From Hybos culiciformis (lineage: Eukaryota; Arthropoda; Insecta; Diptera; Hybotidae), in assembly GCA_964007475.1 (NCBI GenBank), contig OZ023274.1, forward strand, positions 86,757,936 to 86,821,935: a stretch of DNA of 64,000 nucleotides. The letters run 5' to 3'. This document shows positions 24,401 through 35,801 of this stretch, piece by piece (position 1 is the stretch's first letter; each line of letters starts with the position of its first letter). The position numbers and the translations under genes were made by a program. The notes beneath the pieces are model-generated. The model was not told the origin of the DNA and searched no databases. It saw nothing but the letters and a program-made list of their open reading frames with translations.

Positions 24401-26743
24401 GAATGAATAAATTATTATAAATGAATAAATTATCACTGTTTTAAGTTTTGAGTTCTACTTCCATCTCGTGATTTTTAAATTGACCACTTGATTTAAATAT
24501 TTCTGGTATTTAAAAAAATTATATACAGTAGAATACATAAAGATTAATGTTTAATACAACAAAGGCCAATATAAATGCAATCATATTCTTTACGATTTTG
24601 GCACATTAACCAGTATGTTCTTGAAAATCTTTGCATTAGATTATCACTGTTTTAAATATGGAAAATTTGGAATACTGATTTGTAGCATTACTGAACATAT
24701 TGTACAATAGTTGTATATGGCGCATGTCTTGTGTCTTACAAAATTAACTAAGCTTCCATGTTCGATGGGTGTCCAAACTTTTCACCAATGGAGGCGAACG
24801 GATTTTAAAATTTTTGACGGAGGTTTACCATCACTAAAATTAGTAATTTAAAGTCAAAAATTCTAACATGCTTATTTTCACACATCAAACAGGCGACCGA
24901 TTAGAAATGGATAAGTGGTCGACCGGTAGACCGCGATTGACGTCTTGGCATGTACCTAATTTTTATTAAGTTTATTTTTTCTAATATTAAGAAAAACAAA
25001 TATTTTTTAATTTTATTTATTCCTTGAGAGTACTCCAGGAACAAATCTGTTCTTAAAGAATTTTTTATGAGAACTTTTGTAAACACAATTATTAATCAAA
25101 GAAGGTATAGCAATTGTGTTAAGGTTTAAAATTGTGTTTTAATCAAAATATATCGATCCAAAGTAAAAAAGGTTCAGGATATTTTGGATCGAAATTAAGT
25201 ATAATATTCGCATTGTATAGAAATTGTACAAAATTTTTATAAAAATTGTTATAACGAAATCTTCATTCGCGGAAGTATTTTTTTTTAAACCAGTAGGTAT
25301 GATAAATATAAATTCATAATGTATACAATGTTTCTAACGACATTAAATGATTGTTCTTTATGTTTATTTTTGTGGCTTGTGTCAAGACGTAACTTTACGT
25401 TATGCTTCTCTAGATTAGAAGACCTTTTTTGATTGCAACTTTATGTCGTCGTGATATGAATTTAAATATTTCAGGCATATGGTTTTGGACAAAAATATCC
25501 TCAAAAATCATATGACATAATGATGACAACATACTTAGAAAGAAAAAAAAAAAAAACAAAAAATATATTAAAATAATATATGTAATATGTTTTAAAAAAA
25601 AAATTAATAAGGATAAAAAATACCTTCCGTACAATTTTTTTAACTTCCTCTTTCTGTCTATACCTTCGATTAAACAAACCACCCACAAAATTTTTAATTT
25701 AACATTTCTGGTAGTCAGTGATGCTAAAAAATAATTTAAAATTTCTTTATAATCAAGAAAAGGTAAATAAATAATTTGATCTTTAACATTTCGTTGCTAC
25801 ACGTTGGCCCAATTAAATTAATAAATTGTTATCAGGACAAAACTATAATAAAAAAAAATCTAAAAATATTTTTCAATACAAAAATAAAGAAATAAAAATA
25901 AATATGATAGGTAGTCATACAATTAAGTAGTTATTTCGAAAATGGAGTTGAGTCGCATCAAAAAAAAATATGATGCGGAGTTATCCGCTTTCTAAACTGA
26001 AATTTCAATAAGTCTTTTCTATGAAGATGCGATGCGCCGACCCACAAATTTCAACTTAACGCAAATAGTTTAAAAAATAATTTGTTTCTAAATAATTGTT
26101 AAAGTATTCAAAGGTGCCTTCTTAAAAAATTCTAAGAATGTTGAGCTTTTAAAATTATTTTAAGCGACTAATAAAACTCGAAGTGAGGTAAAGATTTAGA
26201 ATGTATTTAATTTTTTTTTTTGTTTGACTTTTAGATTGATTTCATGTATTAACGTAATAATTTAAATTTATGAAGGCTCAGCCAGCAAACAACAGGTATT
26301 TTCTAATATATTTCAGCTGAGATTTCAAATCGAAGACAAAATAATAATAAGTGTCACAGCAAATTATTTAATACATTAGAATATTAATTCACCAAAAATT
26401 CCAAAATATTGTGCTTAAAAATTAATTTCAATTAAATTCAAATTCTTTAACAAACAATTTGAATTATGGTAACTAATATTTTCTTTAATATATAAATTAT
26501 TTTACGAGATCAGAGTTCAAATTATAATATGCAGATTGCTTAATATTACTTCTTTTTTTTTAATTGTTTATGCAAAATACTTCTATATTTTTGGTGTTAT
26601 CAAAATTCGTGCAAAAAATATGTTTTCAAATATTAAATAACAAAGTTTATCAGTGAAATTTTAGTGAATCCGAGGTTTCTTATAGAATTAAAATTCAGTA
26701 AAAAAGCAGTTAAGTTCTCATATTCAAAAGGAACACTACAATT
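21482..26743. other. Long intergenic region, ACEL6 to ACEL7
   Basis: About 5.3 kb without a recognisable gene. It holds the ACEL6 polyadenylation signal near 21606 and a possible hAT remnant at 24770-24955. A TATAAATA word near 24112 has no coding sequence behind it. The rest is AT-rich single-copy-looking sequence with homopolymer runs. Confidence 0.5.
24770..24955. mobile_element. Possible hAT-family remnant
   Basis: The left end carries a GGTGTCCAAAC word. The right end has a GC-richer stretch (GGTCGACCGGTAGACCGCG) followed by a TTGGCATG word that loosely mirrors the left end. This combination recalls the termini of non-autonomous hAT elements. The inverted repeats are poor and I see no target duplication, so the call and its limits are tentative. 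Confidence 0.3.
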
Positions 26744-29135
26744 ATGGGCTTGAAATTAAATTTCATCACTTTAGCACTATGTGCTGCTGTAAGTTTAAAG
26801 TTTCTTATTTACAGAAAACTTCCATTACAAACAAAATTTTTTCTAATTTAATATAAAAACGTAGACCAAAACGTAGAATAATCTTGTACATGTAAAACCT
26901 TAAACTACATACATTTTCTACATTGAAACTACTACTGAAAATTATACTAAATTCTTTTTTTATTTGCAGATGGTTTATTCTTTACCTACCGAAGAGATCG
27001 ATGCACAAAACTTCGTAAAAGAATCAAGTGACAAACTCTTCGAAATTGTTGACAATGTTGCAGAATTAGCATTTGATTCCACTGAATTAGATCTCGCCAA
27101 ATCAGTCGATTCATCTGAAGAAGATTCTTCTGAAGAAGCAGCAGCCGGTTGGGCCATTTTATTTACTTTTTTGGTTAAAGCTGGTTTAATGGGTGAATTG
27201 ATTGAAAATGTCACAACTTTTTCAACAGAGGCATCCAAATTCAAATATGGACAATTCCAAAATGAAGAACTTAAACAAGCTTTACAAAATATTCGTTTGT
27301 ATCCAGACTTATTTGTTCTTGGAGAATTTGATGATCCAACTGACGAATTAGACAAAATTATTACAAACACTGACGTCTGTTCTTTCAAAGACAAAACAAA
27401 ATGTGATTTAAGCTTCTCAGGGGATATTAATGAAATCATTCATGAAAGTGACAATGCAGAAGAATTAAAATACTATTGGCAAAAATGGCGTGAAACTAAC
27501 AAAGAAACAACCAAAGATGGTCTTAAAAAATTAGCTGAACTTTTCAAAAAAGCAGCTACCATTTATGAAGTTACTCCATCCACCCTTTGGTTCAGTGACT
27601 TTATGGATGAAACAATTGTAGATGATATGACAACAGTAGTTGAAGAAATTCAACCAATTTACAAACAATTCCATGCATTTGTACGAATCCTTTTGAATAA
27701 AAAATACGGTGCTGATGTTGTCCCAGCAACTGGTCCAATCCCAGCTCATTTGTTCGAGAAAGCTTTAACAGAAGAATGGGATCCAAAAGGACTCTTCAGT
27801 CATTTCTTCACTCAAGATGATATGACCGACATGAAGAAAATCTTGAAAGAAAACCACATTACACCAAAGAAAATGGTTGAAACAGCCGATGATTTCTACA
27901 AATCCTTAGGATTACATGAATTATCCAGGTAATCATTTCATAAATTTTTTGTAATAGTTTGGTCTTGATATCATAACATTTGCTTACTCTATCGATTCTT
28001 TTTAAATTTGTTTAGATGAATAATTTTCAGTCTTCAGAACTCGATAAGTTAAAAAATAGAGGAACTCCATTTTAATTTTTTGTAACTCAACAATTTTTTT
28101 TTTTTAAATAGTGAATTTTGGGAAGAACGTTTAAAAGAATTAGCTGATGAGGAAAATGATGACATGGAATGCCGTGCAACAGTATTGGATATGTCACCAA
28201 AAGTTTACTTGAAATATTGCCCAGAAGTTGACTTCCGTAAATTCCTCCAAATGCATCAATGGATGGGACGTCTTCATTACGCTGTTGAAAAGGAAGGAGT
28301 TCCATTCCATTTCTTCGAATCATATGAATTTGAACATGCAGTTGGTGAAGCTGTTATTCTTTCAACACAAACTTCTAAACACATGAACACTCTTGGTTTG
28401 ACCAAAGATACCAAATATGAAACCCATGATCATGAAATGGATCGTCTCTTTCGAATGGTAGTTTAAAACATGAGTGCCATTAAAAATTTTACTTTAAATA
28501 AATATTTTAACTTTCAGGGTGTTCACACTGTATTGAGAATGCCACAATATTACATTCACGCCCGTGTAATGAATGATCTTATTTCCGGAAAAGTAACTAT
28601 CGATGACTTAAACGAACACTACTGGGAATTGATGAAAAAATACGCCGGCATTGCTCCACCAGTTGCACCTGAGACTGATTCTATTGGTTTCCCGTATTAT
28701 TTCTATAAAGACATTGATAACAACCCACAAACAACGTAAGGATATTATAACTTTTCTTTTATAAAAGCACGATTTTTAAATTTTAATATACACATTTATG
28801 TATGACTTTTGTTTATTTACAGTAAATTCATTTCCGAAGTAATTGGATATCAAATTTATGAAGCACTTTGCGTAAAAGCCGGAGAACACGAGCATGGAAC
28901 AGAACACTCAGAATTACACAAATGTGATTTCTACGGTCACACTGAAGCCGGAAAATTATTAAAAGAAATGATGCAATTAGGATCAAAGAAACCATGGCGT
29001 CAAGTTTTGAGTGTCGTAACTGGTAACACCAACGGACTAACTGGCGAGGCTATCATCGAATATTATGAACCAATCACAGAATGGTTAAAGAAACAAAATA
29101 CTGAACATAACGTTGTTATTGGTTGGGATGTTTAG
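26744..29135 (+). CDS. ACEL7: ACE-like M2 pseudopeptidase, codon-biased copy
   Basis: Exons 26744-26788, 26970-27928, 28112-28457, 28518-28735 and 28823-29135 total 1881 nt (626 residues). The leader exon plus the first residues of the next exon give a signal peptide MGLKLNFITLALCAAMVYS. A Ser/Glu-rich segment (about residues 45-60) follows, then the M2 fold with all three disulfide pairs (VCSFKDKTKC, EC...YC, LC...KC). The HEXXH position (28257-28271) reads QWMGR, and the third zinc ligand site reads FEHAVGE with His for Glu. Its exons use more C-ending codons than the other copies (in exon 3, TTC 5 and TTT 3, against 1 and 4 in ACEL8), which suggests high expression. A clear AATAAA lies at 29192-29197. 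It keeps the intron-poor structure of ACEL6 and ACEL8. Confidence 0.96.
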
Positions 29136-31014
29136 TTTAATATTAAACTGATTACATTTTAATGAACTATGTATAGTTCTATTTTTTTGTGAATAAAGAT
29201 CAAAATTTAAGAAAAGTGATACTGCCTTTTGAAAATTATTATAAATATTAGAAAATTTGTTTAAAGCATAATTACAAAAACTATAATCAAAATAATTGCA
29301 TTCCTTATTATGTGGGTTATTCATAATCATTCTTTCGCATTCCCTGTCCTGTATTTGTATGTGATTTATTAACGTTTTAATTGAAACCTACCCAACTTAT
29401 GAAGAAACTATTAAAAATTTACTATTGAACAATTGCCTATGAACTTAGATCTAAATATAGAAAATAGAAAATTACATGAAATAAATTTAGCTCTCAACAT
29501 TACTTACAAAATGTTGAATCCCTGATTTTGTCCAACGATTTAGACTGTTCTTGAAAAAGCCTAAAGTTTTTTTTTTTGTAAAATTATTGTATAAAATTTA
29601 AATTGTCTAGCTAGATCTATATGTTAGTTATATATACAAAAACATTCTTTCACCAAACAGCACATTCAGCGTTAAACACCAACACCAAACAAAATATGAG
29701 AAAAAAATAATTTTGCTAAGTAAACTGAAAATACATTGGAAAAATGTAAACTCGAATAAGTTAAAATATCGAGATTGTATATTATCCAGTAGTACATGAA
29801 TTTGAAAGCAAATATACAATTCAAAATATAATCAATTTTTAACTTATTAGTGAAGTAAGTGTCGAACTATCTTGGCAACACGATTTGTAGGTTATTCAAT
29901 GTATTTTTCCTACTTACGTACTTTTGCAGTTGATCTTAATGGCATTGGAATAAATTTTATTTTCACCTCATACTACATGATTATTTCAAAATTTTTATTA
30001 TAAACAACTATTGAAGGCTGTTAATATACATTTAAAATTAATTTCTTTTTAATCCATGCTCGAACATCTTTTTTCTTGCTATGTTAAATTTAGCTGATGA
30101 AGAAAAAGAATATTTATTTGATGAAGTATTTGTCATGATGATTTGATGTAATGAAGTATTTGTCATGAACCAGAAACACAAAGAGACGAATACTTTTAAT
30201 TTTGATGAAAGTATTAAATTTAAAAAAAAAAAAATTAAAATAATAGTAAAATCTGTCAAGAATTATTATCAAAGAAAACGACTTTTAGATGTAAGTCACA
30301 GTACAACTGCATACGATGATTTAGAACAATTACCAACTGCAATTGAGCCTCGAAAATAATTTTTGAGCACTCCAACTGCATTAGTATCTCCAAGACCGCG
30401 AAAATTATCAACTGAACCCCAACTATATAGTATACCGAGCCGTTTCAAAGGATTTAAAAATTATTCACAATTTTCTTTTTTAAATTATTATATTTCTTAT
30501 ATTTTTTTTTTTAGAAAAAAATTCTAGATCACCAACGAAATAACCCCAGCAACAAATACAACTTTCTACCAATTTCAGTCTCAACTGCGAGACTTTAATG
30601 TTGGAAATTCACAAAAAAAAAAAAAGGAGTATTGTTCGAAAAATTGTTAGCAATAAATTTAATACTGTGATAAGTAGTAACTTTGTATATCGTATAAGTA
30701 ATTGCGAGCAAAGTTGAGTGCATGCAAACGTAAACCGTAAAATTTTAATTTGAATATTAAAGTTGTTTATAAATTAACATAATCACAATGTGTAAATCGA
30801 TTGAAGGGTGATAATTTCTTAGTTAATTATCTTGTCATTAGTCATTATTATAGCGATATTATAATTAAAATATGAGTTTGTTTTTTTTAATTAATATGTT
30901 CCAAAAACAAGGTAATTAAACGTCTCTTTTAAATTATTTTATAATTATTTAAAATTTATTTGTTGAAATAAAATCTACTTTTTAAGTTAGTTTAATTTTT
31001 GAATTCAATGAATA
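29136..31014. other. Intergenic, ACEL7 to ACEL8
   Basis: About 1.9 kb. It contains the ACEL7 polyadenylation signal (29192-29197) and a possible decayed exon at 30094-30359, listed separately. No other structure is recognised. Confidence 0.5.
30094..30359 (+). pseudogene. Possible decayed exon of unknown origin
   Basis: After an AG at 30092-30093, one frame reads a coding-like stretch (ADEEKEYLFDEVFVM) that is interrupted by TGA. A 30-bp direct duplication (copies begin at 30121 and 30151) introduced that stop. The same frame then continues through FDESIKF, a Lys-rich segment and VSHSTTAYDDLEQLPT to TAA at about 30359. The residue composition looks more like coding than the surroundings, but I do not recognise a family and the length alone could arise by chance. 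The duplication-made stop is what suggests decay. Confidence 0.22.
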
Positions 31015-34000
31015 ATGGCCAAATATTACGGAAAATTTATAATTATAATATTTATTGCATTTGTAAGTGTATAGTATACCTAAATAATGATCTGATTTTC
31101 TAAAAATTATATAAAGTTACTTACTAGACTCTTAGAAAGTAAAGATATACATAAGTTCAAGAAAATTTATAATATACATTGAAAAATACAGCTTTTAAAA
31201 ATTCTTCATAATTGACATAAATAAAAATTCTTCACACTATTCTACAAAAAAAAATAAACACACTATCCTGTAGTCTTAGTGTTTAAAAAAATAAGAAGTT
31301 CCAGTTTTCTATTTTATTTTTTAAAATCTTACGTTATTAGCCATAACCAAAGAAAATTGAAGGATTAGAACTAGAACTGAAATTTAAAATTAAGTAACTA
31401 ATTTATTAATTTCTATTTCATTTATTTTCGTATTTCAGTTTTCTTCCAATCTAGCTTTGGATGAAGATAATGCTGAAGAATTTATTAAACAATCAAGTTC
31501 AGAAATTTATGAAATTTTAAACAATGTTGCTAGCTTAGCATTCCATTTCGACAGTTTAGCTGAAGCTGTTTCTGTAATATCAGATGATCATTCCATAAAA
31601 AATGTAGAATCTGATGAAGCGGATTTGGATGAAATTTTGTCAACAATGACAGAAGAAGAATTATTACATGCACTTTCGAAAAATATTTCTGAGTTTTCAA
31701 AGGAAGCATCTAAATTTAATTACCAAAACTTTAAAAATGAAGATCTTAAGAGAGGTCTTCAAAATATTCACTTTTACTCGTATCAAATAAGTGAAGATGA
31801 AACTGAATCTGATGATACTGACTTTGTTGAAAAATTAAACAGTATTGCATTCACGGAAAATATTTGCTCATATAAAGATAAATCTAAATGCGATTTAAAT
31901 TATGCTAATGATATACGCAGAATTATGCACGATAGTGATGATCCAGAAGAACTTAAATATTATTGGGAAAGTTGGCGGCAAATTAACAAAAAAATTTCTA
32001 AAGAAAACATTGGAAAATTGGCCGCATGGTTTAGGAAAAATTCAAATCAACATAAAGTTAATCCATCAATATTGTGGTATGGAGAATTAATGGATGAAAA
32101 TTTTGCAAATGATATGGAAAAAGTTATAACTGAAATTCAACCAATATATCAAAATTTTCATGCATTCATTCGTTCTGTTTTAAGTAAAAAATACGGAGAA
32201 GATGTTGTTCCGCCAAATGGATTAATATCGGATCACTTGATGGAAAAAGCTATAGCTGAAATATGGAAATACGATGGAATGTATAGTAATTTATTATCTC
32301 AAGATGACACGACTGATATGGGCAGAGTTTTAAGAGATAATAAAATTTCAGCTAGATCTATGCTAAATATCGCTGATGATTTCTTCACATCTTTGGGATT
32401 ATCAAATTTACCTGGGTATGTAAATATGTTGAAATTTTAAGATTATCATTTCAAATGATTGAAATAATAGGTAAACTTCTTGTGAGTTTTCTCAATGAAT
32501 ATAAAAATATTCATCATTAAATATTCTAATTAATTTTCGTCTGTACATTGATATTTTGCCTTAATTAATATGTTAATGTTATTATGAAATTAAAAAAAAG
32601 TTAATTTTTGGAAACGTAAGTTTTCAATAATTAGGTTTTTGCCACAGTCAGTCCCAAAATAACGAATTATATTGCAAGTTTTACTATTGTTGTATGATTT
32701 AATTGTTATTATTTCACCCATAGTGAGAATTGATGAACGTTAGAACTGAATACAATATAAAAATTTATAAGACTTTCAAAACATGAGCTGAATAAATTTG
32801 TTTTAAGAAAAATTGTGTGATTAGAATTAATGTTTTGTTTATTCGTTAAATTACTATTGAAAATATTAGCTTATAAAAATGGATAATGCAAAAGGATATT
32901 ATTGTTTAATTACAATTGCCCATACTTTCACAATAAGAAATTCTTAGAGACATTCAAAAAAATGTTTCGTAAGAGTTAAAGCTTGTAAGCTTAAAAAAAT
33001 TCAAATCCTTTAAAATAATCAATTTTTGTATCTAAAAATATCCTCTTAAAACTTCAACTTCTAAAAATCTTACTTTTGTCTCTACAGGCAAATTTTTATC
33101 TATAAAAAAGAAGAAAGGCTGTAGATATTCAAAAGAAGTAAAAAATCAAAATAATTTCCAGTAATTGGCTTGAACATCTTTTAATATGATAAAATACGTT
33201 TTTTTATATCAGGGAATTTTGGACAGATCATTTAGAAGAAATAAATGACGATGAACAAGATGAAAACGAATGTTCTACTGTAATTCTAGATATAACACCG
33301 ACTGTTTACATGAAATACTGCCCAGAAGTAGATATGCAAAAATTTCTTCAAATGCATGCTTGGATGGCTCGCTTACATTATGCCAATGAAAAGAAAGATC
33401 TATTATTTCCATTCTTTAAGTCCTACATGTTAGAATATCCTGTTGGAGAAGCGGCAATATTATCAGCATTGTCTGTTAAACATATGAGCAACTTAAATTT
33501 ACTAAAGAACACAACGTATTCAAATAAAAATCAAATTATGAATCGCCTAATACGAATGGTAAGACTTGCAGCTTATTATTACATATTTGGAATTAAAATA
33601 TTAAATGATTTTATTACAGGGTGTTCACACAATAATGCAGATACCACAATATTTTATACAATCAAAAATTATTAATGATCTTATCTCTGAAAAAGTGGAA
33701 TTAGATCAACTTAATCAGTATTATTGGGATTTAATGAAAAAATATGCTGGTGTCTCGCCACCATCTAGTCGTGAATCAGATGATATGGATTTTTCTTTTG
33801 ACTTTTATGATGACATTGAATACAATGGGCGGTCTCAGTGAGTACATATATACATAAACATTTATTAAAATTGTATGGCAAAAAATAAATTTTCTTTGCA
33901 CGTTTTAGAAAATTATTTTCTGAGGTTCTTGGATATCAAATTTATGAAGCTCTTTGCATCAAAAGCGGACAATACGAAATTGAAAGCGATTCCAGAGAGT

Positions 34001-34215
34001 TACAAAACTGCGATTTTTATGGAAATATAGCAGCAGGCAAATTATTAAAGAATATGATGCAATTAGGTTCCAAAAAATCATGGCGTCAAGTCTTAAGTGT
34101 TTTAACAGGGAATGAAGATGGAATTAGTGGGCGAGCAATTAACGCGTATTTTGCACCGGCGAATAAATGGTTGAAAGAATATAATTTAAATAATAACGTT
34201 ATTCCTGGTTGGTAA
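31015..34215 (+). CDS. ACEL8: ACE-like M2 pseudopeptidase
   Basis: Exons 31015-31062, 31439-32415, 33213-33558, 33620-33837 and 33909-34215 total 1896 nt (631 residues). The leader exon encodes MAKYYGKFIIIIFIAF. An acidic region (about residues 55-80) precedes the M2 fold, matching the position of the Ser/Glu segment of ACEL7. All three disulfide pairs are present (ICSYKDKSKC, EC...YC, LC...NC). The HEXXH position (33358-33372) reads AWMAR, and the third zinc ligand site reads LEYPVGE with Tyr for Glu. The intron structure is the same as in ACEL6 and ACEL7, with identical 346-nt and 218-nt third and fourth exons. An AATAAA begins a few bases after the stop and another lies near 34304. Predicted secreted pseudoenzyme. 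Confidence 0.94.
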
Positions 34216-35548
34216 AAAAATAAATGCGAAATTCAAATTTTTTCTTATAAACTACTGAATTATGATAAAGCTTATAAGCTTGAATTGTTAATTAAAGGAT
34301 TTTTAAATAAAAACAAAAAAAAATAGTTCTAAAAAAAGGAAGTTTTGTTTACTTATATTCGAAGCATCTATGGATATAAATAACGTTTCGGAACAATCAA
34401 TTATACATAATACTTTCAAGGAGTATTTCACTTTTATACCTATACCTAATATATAATATTAAAAGTGAAATACTTCTTGAAAATATAGTTTACAGACTTA
34501 TTAACTATAAGAATCTTCCAATACAATCCAATGCACATCATAAATTAAGTTTTCTAATTGAGTTACTCAACTTTCATAATATTCTAAAATACCAAGTGAA
34601 AGAGTTTTTATTTTTAGGTTTTTGATATAAATGGTAAGTATAGTAGAATATGTACATATTTTCCAATTACTGTGTTGAAGCGACGTTAATCTGTAATTGA
34701 CGCATTTGAAATTAAATGACAAACAGAATGATTAAAAACTATTCAACATGAAAACTAACCAAAAATTTAATTTTCAATTTTAATGCAATAAAAATAAGTA
34801 GTAAAACCATTATAATTATAAAATAATTACTTTTTTTTTTTAAATTCAAAAATTCAATCAATGGGTTTAGACATTCTAAATTGAATATTGCGGTATATAA
34901 TTGAAAATTAAAACAAAAATGTTTTCTAATATTGCTTCTCAAAACAAATTATTGCACTTTCTACTACCTACATAAATATGAATAGTAATTTACAAACAAA
35001 AGTAGCATATCATAATTATTATTATTTATAACGATAATAAGTCTAATGATTTTTATGTTTTTTTTTAACATATATATTAGATGCTGGGGGATGTGTTTCG
35101 ATGAAAATTGTTATATTTGTCTAATGTTACATGACTATAAGTGGTATTGGTTTGTATTTGGTATTGAAAGAAGTTAAAAAATATATGAGCCGTTTATTTT
35201 GAAAGTGGTTTAAGTCCATTTGTTCTTGTATTGAGATATTTAAGGTTTTGTGTTTGAATTGCTTTAAAAATACATATTAATATTTCCATAAGCTAATTTT
35301 CAAGTGTCAAAATCAAAGCGGTTTTAATGACACTAGACTAAAATTGTTTATAAATAAAAAGAATATATACTATTGTGCTTATTGTTATCATTAACTATTT
35401 TTTGAAGTTTATACTTCTTTAGGCGCGGTGTATGATATAAATGAGTGATTCTGTAGGGGGTAAAAATTATTTTACTCATTCGAATTTCGAGTTAAAAAAA
35501 AAAACGACATGCTGTACCGTTTGAATACTCAAAAAAAATGAGTCCACT
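34216..35548. other. Intergenic right of ACEL8
   Basis: About 1.3 kb of AT-rich sequence with the ACEL8 polyadenylation signals and a short hairpin at 34413-34483 (separate entry). No gene is recognised. Confidence 0.5.
34413..34483. repeat. Short hairpin, 24-bp arms
   Basis: Arms 34413-34436 and 34460-34483 are inverted copies with two differences, one of which would be a G-U pair in plus-strand RNA. They enclose a 23-nt loop. The size matches a microRNA precursor, but I do not recognise the sequence as a known microRNA. It could equally be a tiny transposon footprint. Confidence 0.5.
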
Positions 35549-35770
35549 CAATAATCATTTGTTATTTATAAAAACAAAATAATTTGGCGCGAAAAATTTA
35601 AATTCAAATTATTTTTAAAAATCTTTCGTTTACAAATTTTTTAAAATTTAAATTTTTTTACAAATTAGGTAGTTCAATAATCATTTGTCATTTATAAAAA
35701 CAAAATAATTTAGCGCGGAAAATTTAAATTCAAATTATTTTTTAAAAATCTTTCGTTTACAAATTATTTA
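35549..35770. repeat. 126-bp tandem duplication
   Basis: Two copies start at 35549 and 35675 with the shared word CAATAATCATTTG. They run through AATTT.GCGCG and end near CTTTCGTTTACAAATT, with a few substitutions and indels between them. They abut the longer repeat complex to the right and may belong to the same satellite-like locus. Confidence 0.75.
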
Positions 35771-35801
35771 ACAACTAAAATTTACTTTGCAAAATAGGTA
35801 G

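Noticed and set aside
26975..27439. 154-codon minus-strand frame under ACEL7 exon 2
   Set aside because: It is antisense to a well-supported coding exon, and its Ser-rich translation mirrors the Glu/Asp codons of ACEL7.
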